This document shows, piece after piece, positions 54,964 through 63,160 of a DNA stretch of 64,000 bases. Position numbers and translations under genes: made by a program. The notes under the pieces are model-generated. The model had not been told where the DNA came from. It saw nothing but the letters and a program-made list of their open reading frames with translations, and searched no databases. Source of the stretch: Streptomyces coeruleorubidus (GTDB lineage: Bacteria; Actinomycetota; Actinomycetes; Streptomycetales; Streptomycetaceae); the NCBI RefSeq assembly GCF_008705135.1, contig NZ_CP023694.1, forward strand, positions 2,356,001 through 2,420,000. The letters are read 5' to 3'. Positions within the stretch are counted from its first letter, which is position 1; each line of letters starts with the position of its first letter.

Positions 54964-56010
54964 ATGACGAGCCCCTCTTACCCGCCCAGGCCGTCCCCCG
55001 GTGACCGCATCGCCGTGCTCTCGCCCTCCTCCGGCCTGCCCGGGCTCTTACCGCTCCCCTACGAGCTGGGCCTGGAGCGGCTGCGCAAGGAGTACGGACT
55101 GGAGCCGGTCGAGTATCCGGCGACCCGCAAGATGGGCTCCACGCCCCAGGAGCGGGCCGACGACATCCACGCGGCCTTCGCCGACCCCGGCATCAAGGCG
55201 GTCATCGCGTCGATCGGCGGGGACGACCAGATCACCGTGCTGCCGCTGCTGGACCGGGAGTTGATCCGGGCCAACCCGAAGCCGTTCTTCGGGATGAGCG
55301 ACAACACGAACCTGCTCGCCTACCTCCACAACAGCGGCGTCGTCGCCTTTCACGATACGAGGGTGATGTGCGAGCTGGGCCGCCCGGGGGCCATGCACCC
55401 GCAGACCGCAGAGTCCCTGCGCGCCGCCCTGTTCACCTCCGGCCCGTACGAGCTGCGGCCCGCCGAGCGGTGGCGTGACGTCGACCGGGACTGGGCGGAT
55501 CCGGCGACCTTCGACGTGGAACCGGAGACCCGGCCCGGGACCGGCTGGACCTGGGTCAACGCCGACCGGGTGGTCGAGGGCCGCAGTTGGGGCGGCTGCC
55601 TGGAGATCCTCGGCTGGCTGCTGATGGCCGACCGCGAGATCGCGCACGACCTCTCCGAGCACGACGGCGGTGTGCTGCTCCTGGAGACCTCTGAGGAGAT
55701 GCCGAGCGCCACGGAGGTCTTCCGCACCCTGCGCAACATGGGCGAACGCGGGCTGCTCCAGCGCTTCTCGGCCCTCCTGATGGGCCGCCCGAAGACCTGG
55801 TCCTTCGAGCGGCCCAACGGCCCGGAGGAGGCCGCTCGTCACGCGTCCGACCAGCGTGAGGCCGTCCTGAGCGCCATGCGGGCCTACGCCCCCGACGCCA
55901 CGATCGTCTTCGACGTCGACTTCGGACACACCGATCCGCAGCTGGTGATCCCGTACGGCGGGACCGTGCGCGTGGACGGACCGGCCCGGCACATCACGGT
56001 CACGTACTGA
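54964..56010 (+). CDS. S66-family peptidase (LD-carboxypeptidase/MccF-like)
   Basis: A 348-residue serine peptidase of family S66, whose members cut LD-peptide bonds in cell-wall peptides or inactivate microcin C-like compounds. The N-terminal substrate region RIAVLSPSSGLPG, the nucleophile serine in FFGMSDNTNLLAYLH, the catalytic glutamate region GGVLLLETSEE and histidine in DFGHTDPQLVIPYGG are all present. The layout, with a C-terminal VIPYGG, resembles the MccF-like subgroup. A TAGCCT -10 (54952-54957) lies 6 nt before ATG 54964, so the message is probably leaderless. No signal peptide is visible. Confidence 0.88.
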   Translation: MTSPSYPPRPSPGDRIAVLSPSSGLPGLLPLPYELGLERLRKEYGLEPVEYPATRKMGSTPQERADDIHAAFADPGIKAVIASIGGDDQITVLPLLDRELIRANPKPFFGMSDNTNLLAYLHNSGVVAFHDTRVMCELGRPGAMHPQTAESLRAALFTSGPYELRPAERWRDVDRDWADPATFDVEPETRPGTGWTWVNADRVVEGRSWGGCLEILGWLLMADREIAHDLSEHDGGVLLLETSEEMPSATEVFRTLRNMGERGLLQRFSALLMGRPKTWSFERPNGPEEAARHASDQREAVLSAMRAYAPDATIVFDVDFGHTDPQLVIPYGGTVRVDGPARHITVTY

Positions 56011-56070
56011 GTGCCCCGGGGCCTCCACGCGCCCCCGTAACCCACCGTCACTGTGGGTAGTTGACGCGGC

Positions 56071-57378
56071 ATGCACGACGTACGCACCGTAAAGACCCCC
56101 TCCATGCCGCGCCTCGCGGCCGCCTCGCTCGCCGGCACGGCCATCGAGTTCTACGACTTCTTCGTCTACGGCACCGCGGCGGCCCTGATCCTGGGGCCGC
56201 TGTTCTTCCCGACCTTCTCGCCGGTGGCGGGGACGCTGGCCGCCTTCGCCACCTTCGGCGTGGGCTTCATCGCGCGACCGCTGGGGTCGGTGCTGTTCGG
56301 GCACATCGGGGACCGGCGCGGTCGGCGCCCGGTCCTCGTCGCCTCCCTCCTGCTGACCGGTGCCTCCACGGTCGCGGTCGGCTGTGTGCCGACGTACGAG
56401 GCGATCGGCGTGGCCGCTCCCCTGCTGCTCCTGGTGCTGCGATTCCTCCAAGGACTGGGGCTCGGCGGGGAGTGGGGCGGGGCGGTGCTGCTGACGGTGG
56501 AGCACGCGCCCGCCGGGCGGCGCGGGCTGTGGTCGAGCTTTCCGCAGGTCGGGCCCGCGCTGGGGTTCCTGCTCGCCAACGGTGTGGTGCTGGGACTGTC
56601 GGCGACGCTGTCCGAGGCGCAGTTCGCCGCGTGGGGGTGGCGGGTGCCGTTCTGGGCGGCGGGGGTGCTGGCCGTGGTGGGGCTGTGGCTGCGTTCGTCG
56701 CTCACCGAGAGCCCCAGTTTCCTCCAGATCGACGACCACGCGCGCGTGCCGCTCGTCGAGGTCCTGCGCGACCACTGGCGCCTGCTCCTGCTGACCGGCG
56801 GGGCGCTCGCGATCGGCTACGCGATCTTCTACGCCGTGACGACCTGGTCGCTCGCCTACGGGACGGAACGGCTCGGGGTGAGCCGCAGCGTCATGCTGAC
56901 CTGCATCATGGCCGCGGTGGTCGTGAAGGGCGCGCTCACGCCCCTGGTGGCGCTGCTCGGGGACCGGTACGGCCGGCGTCCCCTGTGCCTGGCCGGGTGC
57001 GCGGCCGCCGCCCTGTGGATGTTCCCGATGGTCGCGCTCCTCGCCACCGGCGCGCCGCTGCCGATGTTCCTAGGCTTCCTGGGGGCGATGCTCGCGTTCA
57101 TCACGATGTTCGCCGTGATCGCCGCGTATCTGCCGGAGCTGTACGAGCCTCGGGTGCGCTGCACGGGCGCGGCGGTCGGGTACAACCTCGGCGGCGTCCT
57201 CGGGGGCGCGCTCACGCCGATCGTGGCGACGGCGCTGGCCGAGCAGAGCGGGCGGGTGCCCTGGGGCGTGGCCGCGTATCTGACGGCGATCGCGCTGTTC
57301 AGCCTGGGGTGCTTCGCGCTGTTGCCGGAGACGCGCCCGGCGCCGGTGGTGGCGGCTGCGGAGCCTGCCTCGGGCTGA
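56071..57378 (+). CDS. MFS transporter of the metabolite:H+ symporter (MHS) family
   Basis: A 435-residue transporter with twelve membrane helices. LAGTAIEFYDFFVYGTAAAL in helix 1 and RFLQGLGLGGEWGGAVLLTVE in helix 4 are hallmarks of the MHS family (citrate, proline/betaine, shikimate symporters). The A-like motifs GHIGDRRGRRPV and GDRYGRRPL lie between helices 2-3 and 8-9. ATG 56071 has a TAGTTG -10 candidate 7 nt upstream, so it may be leaderless. aroQ is a near neighbour; shikimate transport is conceivable, but nothing in the sequence proves it. Confidence 0.9.
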   Translation: MHDVRTVKTPSMPRLAAASLAGTAIEFYDFFVYGTAAALILGPLFFPTFSPVAGTLAAFATFGVGFIARPLGSVLFGHIGDRRGRRPVLVASLLLTGASTVAVGCVPTYEAIGVAAPLLLLVLRFLQGLGLGGEWGGAVLLTVEHAPAGRRGLWSSFPQVGPALGFLLANGVVLGLSATLSEAQFAAWGWRVPFWAAGVLAVVGLWLRSSLTESPSFLQIDDHARVPLVEVLRDHWRLLLLTGGALAIGYAIFYAVTTWSLAYGTERLGVSRSVMLTCIMAAVVVKGALTPLVALLGDRYGRRPLCLAGCAAAALWMFPMVALLATGAPLPMFLGFLGAMLAFITMFAVIAAYLPELYEPRVRCTGAAVGYNLGGVLGGALTPIVATALAEQSGRVPWGVAAYLTAIALFSLGCFALLPETRPAPVVAAAEPASG

Positions 57379-57386
57379 CCTTGGCA

Positions 57387-57449
57387 GTGGTGCGCGTCAT
57401 CGCTTGCGCGAGCGTTACGGTGGTGCGCGTCATCGCTTGCGCGAGCGTT
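57387..57449. repeat. Tandem 30-bp direct repeat with LacI-operator-like cores
   Basis: The 30-bp block (GTGGTGCGCGTCATCGCTTG continuing CGCGAGCGTT) occurs at 57387-57416 and 57420-57449, a 33-bp period. Each copy contains TCGCTTGCGCGAGCGTT, close to the centre of the palindrome at 43033-43062. It lies in the 93-bp gap between the convergent MFS and antiporter genes; it could also form terminator-like hairpins. Confidence 0.75.
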
Positions 57450-57471
57450 TACGCGCATTCACGATGAGCGG

Positions 57472-58572
57472 CTACGGGTTGATCGCCAGCTCCAGATACG
57501 CCGCGAACAGCACCAGATGGACCCCGCCCTGGAGGGGCGTCGCCCGGCCCGGCACTACGGTCAGCGAAGCCACCACCACAGTGAGGGCGAGCAGCACCAT
57601 GTGCGTGGCACCCAGGCCGAGCACCAGCGGGCCGGACAGCCAGACGGACGCGAGCGCGACCGCTGGGATGGTCAGGCCGATGCTGGCCATGGCCGAGCCG
57701 AGGGCGAGGTTCAGGCTGGTCTGCACCCGGTCGCGTCGCGCGGAGCGCAGCGCGGCGATGGTCTCCGGGAGCAGCACCAGCAGCGCGATGATCACACCGA
57801 CGACGGCGTGGTGCAGCCCGGCGGCCTCCACTCCTGACTCGATGGTGGGCGACACCCCTTTGGCCAGACCGACCACGCCGACCAGCGCCAGGCCGAGCAG
57901 CCCGAGGCTGATCAGGGCCGTACGGGCGGTCGGCGCCGCCGCGTGTTCCTCCGCCGTGATCACCTCGCCGTGCCGGGTGATCGGCAGGAAGTAGTCCCGG
58001 TGCCGCACGGTCTGCGTCGCGACGAACAGCCCGTACAGGACCAGTGAGGAAAGCGCGGCGAAGGTCAGCTGAACGGTGGAGAACTCCGGGCCCGGCTTGC
58101 TCGTGGTGAACGTCGGCAGGACCAGGCTGAGCGTGGCCAGGGTGGCGACGGTCGCGAGTGCGGCACCGGTGCCCTCGGGGTTGAAGACGGCCGTGCCGTG
58201 CCGCAGGGAGGCGACCAGAAGGCAGAGGCCGACGATGCCGTTGCAAGTGATCATCACGGCTGCGAAAACGGTGTCCCGGGCCAGTGTCGAGCTCTTGTCC
58301 CCGCCGTCGACCATCAGGGTGACGATGAGGGCGACCTCGATGATCGTGACAGCGATGGCGAGGACGAGGGAGCCGAACGGTTCGCCGACCCGGTGGGCCA
58401 CCACCTCGGCGTGGTGCACGGCGGCCAGGACGGCTCCCGCGAGGACCAGGGTCGCCAGCGCGACGACCGCGACCGGCAGATCGCGCCCCCAGGTGAACAC
58501 CAGCAGCACGGCCGCGAGCAGGGGCACCAGGGTCGTCCACTGTGCCGCGAGCGGCCCACGCCGAGCGATCAT
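57472..58572 (-). CDS. Ca2+/H+ antiporter family protein (ChaA/CaCA type)
   Basis: A 366-residue cation antiporter with about eleven membrane helices. The two inverted alpha-repeats characteristic of the Ca2+:cation antiporter superfamily are visible: EPFGSLVLAIAVTIIEVALI in the first half and HHAVVGVIIALLVLLPETIAAL in the second, each with the conserved glutamate. LNLALGSAMASIGLTIPAVA is the second-half loop. ATG 58572 is preceded by GC-rich DNA without a clear ribosome-binding site. It would export Ca2+ or other cations in exchange for protons. It is convergent with the MHS transporter. Confidence 0.9.
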   Translation of the reverse strand: MIARRGPLAAQWTTLVPLLAAVLLVFTWGRDLPVAVVALATLVLAGAVLAAVHHAEVVAHRVGEPFGSLVLAIAVTIIEVALIVTLMVDGGDKSSTLARDTVFAAVMITCNGIVGLCLLVASLRHGTAVFNPEGTGAALATVATLATLSLVLPTFTTSKPGPEFSTVQLTFAALSSLVLYGLFVATQTVRHRDYFLPITRHGEVITAEEHAAAPTARTALISLGLLGLALVGVVGLAKGVSPTIESGVEAAGLHHAVVGVIIALLVLLPETIAALRSARRDRVQTSLNLALGSAMASIGLTIPAVALASVWLSGPLVLGLGATHMVLLALTVVVASLTVVPGRATPLQGGVHLVLFAAYLELAINP

Positions 58573-58590
58573 GCAGTGATCGTCGCAGAC

Positions 58591-58631
58591 GTGAAGGGGC
58601 CCCGCACTCCGGTCGTGCGGGGCCCCTTCAC
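58591..58631 (-). terminator. Perfect 17-bp stem hairpin
   Basis: GTGAAGGGGCCCCGCAC (58591-58607) and GTGCGGGGCCCCTTCAC (58615-58631) are exact complements with a 7-nt loop. It lies downstream of the small minus-strand gene ending at 58695 and upstream of the antiporter gene, so it probably ends transcripts of the former. Confidence 0.75.
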
Positions 58632-58640
58632 TCGTGCCAC

Positions 58641-58703
58641 GGGGCTACGCGAGTACACGTGCAGCGGGGCTACGCGAGCACAAATACCGTGGAGCTACGC
58701 GAG
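58641..58703. repeat. Three tandem 25-bp units overlapping the end of a gene
   Basis: GGGGCTACGCGAG occurs at 58641 and 58666, and GGAGCTACGCGAG at 58691, each 25 bp apart with diverged spacers. The third copy holds the stop codon (CTA on plus) of the minus-strand gene ending at 58695, so the array looks like amplification of that gene's 3' end. Confidence 0.8.
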
Positions 58704-58997
58704 TTCGCGCTGGTCCACGAGGTCGCAGTTGGTGTACACCCGCTCGCCGATGCAGAGCGCGCCCACTCGCTCAGCCATCCTGCTGGTCTCGGGGTCGTTG
58801 CTGTTGCGCATGGCCTCCTCGAAGGAGTCGAACTCGATCAGCGCCAGATAGCGGAGCGGATTGTCACGGTCCTTCAGAAGCATGCGCTGCCTGGGGCCGC
58901 CCGACCGGCCGGCGAAGCGCCTCCCCGCCTCCTCGAAGATCTGTTCCATCTCGTCCAAGCGCTCGGTCTCGAAGTCGATGATCTGCACGAACTTCAT
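58695..58997 (-). CDS. Small ABM-like alpha/beta-barrel protein, function unknown
   Basis: A 100-residue cytoplasmic protein. The beta-alpha-beta pattern (MKFVQIIDFETERLDEMEQIF, then RYLALIEFDSFEEAMRNSND) resembles dimeric alpha/beta barrel (antibiotic-biosynthesis-monooxygenase-like) proteins. Its C-terminus reads VYTNCDLVDQRELA. I cannot name a reaction. ATG 58997 has GGAGGTG just upstream, a strong ribosome-binding site that excludes the longer frame to 59078. The 3' end forms part of a degenerate 25-bp repeat and is followed by a hairpin. Confidence 0.8.
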   Translation of the reverse strand: MKFVQIIDFETERLDEMEQIFEEAGRRFAGRSGGPRQRMLLKDRDNPLRYLALIEFDSFEEAMRNSNDPETSRMAERVGALCIGERVYTNCDLVDQRELA

Positions 58998-59126
58998 GGC
59001 ACCTCCAGCCGGCCACGGCGTCCCCGGGCCGGGGAACGCGCTCAAGAACAAGCAAGCACCGGGACCGGCGGTCGGCAATTCGCCGACCGCCGGTCCCGGT
59101 AGTGGTTGTTCCTGCGCCCGACGTGG

Positions 59127-60128
59127 TCAGACGTCGATGCTGTCCTTCGGAGCGCCGCCGCTCTGCGCCTGCGCCGCCTCGGCCGCCGCCTGCTTCTTCG
59201 AAGCCCGCAGGCTGGTGATCGTGGTGACGATCAGGACGGCGCAGATCACGCCGAGCGAGACCGGAATGCTGATCTCGGGGACGTGCACGCCGGACTCGTG
59301 CAGCGCGTGCAGCACCAGCTTCACGCCGATGAAGCCCAGGATGATCGACAGGCCGTAGCTGAGGTGGACCAGCCTCTTCAGCAGGCCGCCGATGAGGAAG
59401 TACAGCTGGCGCAGACCCATCAGGGCGAACGCGTTGGCCGTGAAGACGATGTAGGGGTCCTGCGTCAGGCCGAAGATCGCCGGGATGGAGTCGAGCGCGA
59501 ACAGCACGTCCGTGGAACCGATCGCGAGCATCACGACCAGCATCGGGGTCATGACCCGCTTGCCGTTCTCCTGGATCCACAGCTTGGTGCCGTGGTAGCG
59601 GTCGGCCACACCGAAACGGCGCTCGGCGGCCTTGAGCAGCTTGTTCTCCTCGAACTCCTCGTCCTGCTCTTCCGCCCGGGCCTCCTGGATCAGCTTCCAG
59701 GCGGTCCAGATCAGGAAGGCGCCGAAGAGGTAGAAGACCCACGAGAAGCTGGCGAGGATCGCGGCGCCGGCGGCGATGAAGATGGCCCGCAGGACCAGGG
59801 CTATGAGGACACCGATCAGGAGTACGCGCTGCTGGTACTGCGAGGGCACCGCGAACTTCGCCATGATCAGGACGAAGACGAAGAGGTTGTCGACGCTCAG
59901 CGACTTCTCGGTGATGAAGCCCGCGAAGAACTCGCCGGCGGGCTGGCCGCCGCCGAACATGAACAGGCCGAGCCCGAAGAGCGCGGCCAGGACGATCCAG
60001 ACGACCGTCCAGATCCCGGCTTCCTTGATCGATACGTCGTGCGGCTTGCGGCCGATGAAGAAGTCGACCGCGATCAGGGCTGCGAGCCCCACGATCGTCA
60101 GGACCCATAGGGTCACGGAAACATCCAC
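59127..60128 (-). CDS. TerC-family membrane protein (probable Mn2+ exporter)
   Basis: A 333-residue TerC-family protein with about nine membrane helices. Family motifs with buried acids are FIGRKPHDVSIKEAG, ITEKSLSVDNLFVFVLIMAKF and GSTDVLFALDSIPAIFG. TerC proteins export manganese or serve metal loading of secreted enzymes. GTG 60128 is chosen because it lies 5 nt after CCGGAGGCG and matches the family start (VDVSVTLWVLTIVG); frames reaching 60332 run through the leader. The C-terminus is Ala/Gln-rich. The leader resembles a yybP-ykoY manganese riboswitch. Two TerD-domain genes lie upstream on the same strand. Confidence 0.93.
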   Translation of the reverse strand: MDVSVTLWVLTIVGLAALIAVDFFIGRKPHDVSIKEAGIWTVVWIVLAALFGLGLFMFGGGQPAGEFFAGFITEKSLSVDNLFVFVLIMAKFAVPSQYQQRVLLIGVLIALVLRAIFIAAGAAILASFSWVFYLFGAFLIWTAWKLIQEARAEEQDEEFEENKLLKAAERRFGVADRYHGTKLWIQENGKRVMTPMLVVMLAIGSTDVLFALDSIPAIFGLTQDPYIVFTANAFALMGLRQLYFLIGGLLKRLVHLSYGLSIILGFIGVKLVLHALHESGVHVPEISIPVSLGVICAVLIVTTITSLRASKKQAAAEAAQAQSGGAPKDSIDV

Positions 60129-60132
60129 TGCG

Positions 60133-60271
60133 CCTCCGGCAGTCGTAACGGCAAATGTCAGCGTCGTCGCTGCCGGAGGTCTCTTCCACCCAAGGATGGG
60201 CCGACGCCCCGGGATCTGGCCTGATCCGTATTGACGGGTACGCCGCAGCAGACAGGGAGTACTCCCCTCCG
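60133..60271 (-). promoter_or_regulatory. Putative yybP-ykoY (Mn2+) riboswitch with translational expression platform
   Basis: On the minus strand the terC leader starts CGGAGGGGAGTA (5' arm CGGAGG at 60266-60271, GGGGAGTA at 60260-60267) and the aptamer closes with GGGTGGAAGAGACCTCCG; these are the conserved ends of the yybP-ykoY class as I remember it. P1 would pair CGGAGG with CCTCCG (60174-60179). The same 3' strand, CCTCCGGCAG (complement of 60170-60179), is exactly complementary to CTGCCGGAGG (complement of 60133-60142), which contains the terC ribosome-binding site. Without metal the SD would be paired; Mn2+-stabilised P1 would free it. A TGTTAT -10 candidate lies at 60277-60282. Confidence 0.75.
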
Positions 60272-60351
60272 TGCCGATAACAGTACCGCAATCACCAAGA
60301 GCAGGTAAAGCGCTTGGCAAAAGAAAGGCCAAAACCCCTGGTCAGACGGCT

Positions 60352-62370
60352 TTACACATACTTGGTACGGGCGGCCGCGACCTGGGCGAGCACCTGCTGG
60401 AGGACCTGACTGCCCGGCGGCACGAGCGAGGGTTCGTACGTCCAGGCATGACCGACCCACGGGTCGGCGAGATGGTCGTCGGGCACCGGTGTCAGTCGCA
60501 GCAGCGAACGCCACAGCGGGTCGAGCAAAGGCCCGTACCCGGAGGACTCCTCACGGTCGGCCACCATCATCAGGTGGACGCCGAAGGCGGGACCCTCGTC
60601 GGCGAGATAGCGCAGCTGGTTCACGGCCCGGTCGTCGAAGCCGTGCGGGAAGTCGTTGACGATCAGCAGTTGCTGTGAGGTGTCGAAACCGGGCGGCAGG
60701 GAGTCGGCGGCGCCTCCCCGCACCGCCATCTGCACCAGGTCGACCCTCTGCGTGAGCCGGGCCAGCACGTCCGCCACCCCGGCGGCGCCGAGCGCGGGCG
60801 GGGCCGCGAGCACACCGGTCCGCACGAGGGGTGCGAGCGGCTGCGCACCCGAGCCCGCCGGGTCGATGACGTGGACGGTGAACTCCCCCGCCGGGTAGAC
60901 GGCGAGCAGCCGCGCCGCGTGCGCGACCGCCGTCTCCATGGCGAGACGCCCCAGGGCGTGCGAGTCCGCGAACGAACCGTCGGACGATCCGGTCCGGCCG
61001 CTGTCGATCCACAGGCCGCGCTCCAGCGGCAGCCGGACCAGCATCGGGATGCGGATCCCGTCGGCCTCGGGGAGATGGAGGTCGCCCAGGCGCAGGGCCA
61101 TGGGGATCTCCATCGGCACCCGGTAATCGTGCCAGACGGGGCTGTCCCAGCGGGCGTACGCCGGTGGGAGGGCCGGTTCGACGACCTCGGCCTCGGCCGT
61201 GAGCTGGGCGAGGTCCCGGTCGAGGGCCTCGGCGGCCTGGGCGACGAGCTGGGCGTGCCGGGCGCGGGCCGCCTCGCGGGCGGCGTCGCCCTGTCCGCCG
61301 ATCCGGCTGCGCGGGTCGGAGAGGACCTGTTCGAGCTCCTTGTCCATGCGGGACTCGGCGAAGTCGACGGCGCTGCGATAGGCGGCGGTGCTGCGGGCCA
61401 GGTCCTCGAACATGCCCCACACCTGGTTGTAGAGCCGCTCGTCCATGGACCAGCCGGTCGCGTCGCCCGCGACGGGCTGGGCGGGCTGCCCGGGTGCGGC
61501 CGGGGGCGCGGTGGGCGGCGGCGGGGGCGGAGCGGCGTTCTGGCGGCGCGGGTGGCTGTAGTCGATCGGGCCGCCCGCGGTGGGCGTGGACGACTGCGTG
61601 ACGGCGTCGGGGTCCGGCGCCGGGCCGGGATACGACGGCATCTGCGGCACGGGCTGCCCCGGCCCGCCGGGCGTCTGACCGCCGTACGGCGACGCCGGTG
61701 GTGCCTGGCCCGGCTGAGGAGCGCCGCCGCCCTGGTCCGGGCCGAGGGCCGGGGCCGCCGCCTGCCGGGAGCGGTCGCCGTCCGCCGTGCGCGGCGGGGG
61801 CGCCTGCACCGAGCGGGCCAGTCCCTGGGCCACCGCGTCGTCGATGCCGCCGGCGAGCTGGCGGGCCTGGGGCAGCCCCTGGTCGGTGAGGAGTTCGGCG
61901 AGGCCGCCGGCGTAGCCCTGGCCGACAGCGCGCACCTTCCAGGCGCCCTGCCGGCGGTAGAGCTCCAGGGCGACGACGGCCGACTCGGCTTCCAGGCCGG
62001 TGATGGTGTAGCTGGCGATCTCGGCGCCGTCGAGGCCGGTCACGGCGACGAACGGGGCGGCCACGGCACCGAAGCGGACCGGGCCCGCCCCGGCGGCGGG
62101 CAGGGCGAGCAGCACGCCGACACGGTGGACGGCCTCCGGCACGGCGTCCAGATCCACCGCGAGGCGATGGTCGGCGGCGGCCTGCCGGGAGACCTCGAGG
62201 CCCGGCTGGGTGGGTGCGCCCGGGTGGGCGACCCACTCCACGCCGTGGATCCGGCCGTTCTCGTCACTGAGCGCGGCCGCGGCCACGATCGGTGTGCCGG
62301 CCGAGACCCGGATCTCGAGACGGGCCTGGGAGAGCGGGTGGTTCTGCCCCCGCACCAGCTCGGCCGTCAT
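60352..62370 (-). CDS. TerD-domain protein with proline-rich linker and degenerate FtsK/HerA-like domain
   Basis: A 672-residue protein. Residues 1-175 are TerD-like (RLEIRVSAGTPIVAAAALSD ... ITGLEAESAVVALELYRRQG-AWKVRAVGQGY). Residues about 188-310 are a Pro/Gly/Ala/Gln linker. Residues about 315-395 form a charged helical region, probably coiled coil. Residues about 410-672 resemble an FtsK/EccC-type ATPase: LWIDSGRTGSSDG stands where Walker A would be but lacks GKS/T, while LLIVNDFPHGFDDRAVNQL (about 568-586) resembles Walker B. It is therefore probably a non-hydrolysing relative. ATG 62370 has GGGGGAAG upstream. It lies between a TerD gene and terC, all on the minus strand. Confidence 0.8.
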   Translation of the reverse strand: MTAELVRGQNHPLSQARLEIRVSAGTPIVAAAALSDENGRIHGVEWVAHPGAPTQPGLEVSRQAAADHRLAVDLDAVPEAVHRVGVLLALPAAGAGPVRFGAVAAPFVAVTGLDGAEIASYTITGLEAESAVVALELYRRQGAWKVRAVGQGYAGGLAELLTDQGLPQARQLAGGIDDAVAQGLARSVQAPPPRTADGDRSRQAAAPALGPDQGGGAPQPGQAPPASPYGGQTPGGPGQPVPQMPSYPGPAPDPDAVTQSSTPTAGGPIDYSHPRRQNAAPPPPPPTAPPAAPGQPAQPVAGDATGWSMDERLYNQVWGMFEDLARSTAAYRSAVDFAESRMDKELEQVLSDPRSRIGGQGDAAREAARARHAQLVAQAAEALDRDLAQLTAEAEVVEPALPPAYARWDSPVWHDYRVPMEIPMALRLGDLHLPEADGIRIPMLVRLPLERGLWIDSGRTGSSDGSFADSHALGRLAMETAVAHAARLLAVYPAGEFTVHVIDPAGSGAQPLAPLVRTGVLAAPPALGAAGVADVLARLTQRVDLVQMAVRGGAADSLPPGFDTSQQLLIVNDFPHGFDDRAVNQLRYLADEGPAFGVHLMMVADREESSGYGPLLDPLWRSLLRLTPVPDDHLADPWVGHAWTYEPSLVPPGSQVLQQVLAQVAAARTKYV

Positions 62371-62443
62371 CGCCTTCCCCCTGTGTCGTTGTGTGGTGTC
62401 GTGTGCCGCTACCGGCCCGCCCCGGCCGGTACCCCCCGGAGCC

Positions 62444-63022
62444 TCAGAGGACCGGCAGGATCGCCGGCATCAGGTCCTGGAAGGTGCGGCCGTTGGCCGG
62501 GTTGCCGAGGGCCGTCAGCGTCCAGCCCGGGCCCGAGCGGTGCACCTTGGCCATGATCTGGGCCGTGTACTGGCCGCCTCCGGCCAGCGTGTAGCGGGCG
62601 AGCTCCTGGCCGTTGGTCTCGTCGACCAGGCGGCAGAACGCGTTCTGCACCTCCTGGAACGTCTGGCCCGTGAAGGAGTTCACGGTGAAGACGATCTGGT
62701 CGATGTGGACCGGGACGCGCGACAGGTCGACGAGGATCGCCTCGTCGTCGCCGCCCTGGCCGACACCGCCGACGAGGTTGTCGCCGGTGTGGCGCACCGA
62801 GCCGTCGTCGCTCACCAGGTGGCGGAAGAAGACGACGTCGACCGGCTGCTTGTCGGCGAACAGGACGGCCGAGGCGTCGAGGTCGACCTCTCGCGTACGC
62901 GAGCCGAACAGGCCGCGCCGGGGAGCCGCCTGCCAGCCGAGACCCATGCGCACCGCGGTCAGGCTGCCGCCGTCGTTCTTCTGCAGACTGATGGCCTGAC
63001 CCTTGGTCATGTTGACGGTCAC
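62444..63022 (-). CDS. TerD-family protein
   Basis: A 192-residue TerD-domain protein. Members bind calcium and are linked to tellurite, phage and envelope-stress systems. MTKGQAISLQKNDGGSLTAV is the family N-terminus; VDLDASAVLFADKQPVDVVFF, the acidic metal loop GGDDEAILVDLSRVP and the FTVNSFTGQTFQEVQNAFCRL block follow. GTG 63022 has AGGGGA upstream. It is first of the minus-strand set TerD, TerD-ATPase-like, then terC after the riboswitch leader. It lies 138 bp downstream of uvrB. Confidence 0.94.
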   Translation of the reverse strand: MTVNMTKGQAISLQKNDGGSLTAVRMGLGWQAAPRRGLFGSRTREVDLDASAVLFADKQPVDVVFFRHLVSDDGSVRHTGDNLVGGVGQGGDDEAILVDLSRVPVHIDQIVFTVNSFTGQTFQEVQNAFCRLVDETNGQELARYTLAGGGQYTAQIMAKVHRSGPGWTLTALGNPANGRTFQDLMPAILPVL

Positions 63023-63160
63023 GCGCTGATCCCCTCTCGGACGTCCCCTGTTGCCGCGCAGTCGCGGTTGATCAGAACACTACGCAGGGGCACTGACAGT
63101 GACGTACCCCGGTCCGCACTTTGTGTCGGTCTTGCAACACTGCGCGTACGCGGTCCGCTG

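Noticed and set aside
58695..59078. A 127-residue version of the ABM-like protein starting at 59078
   Set aside because: The added N-terminus is Pro/Gly-rich and overlaps the region downstream of terC; GGAGGTG directly before ATG 58997 fixes the shorter start.
59127..60332. A 401-residue TerC starting at 60332
   Set aside because: The extra 68 codons read through the riboswitch leader, while GTG 60128 has an SD and matches the family N-terminus.
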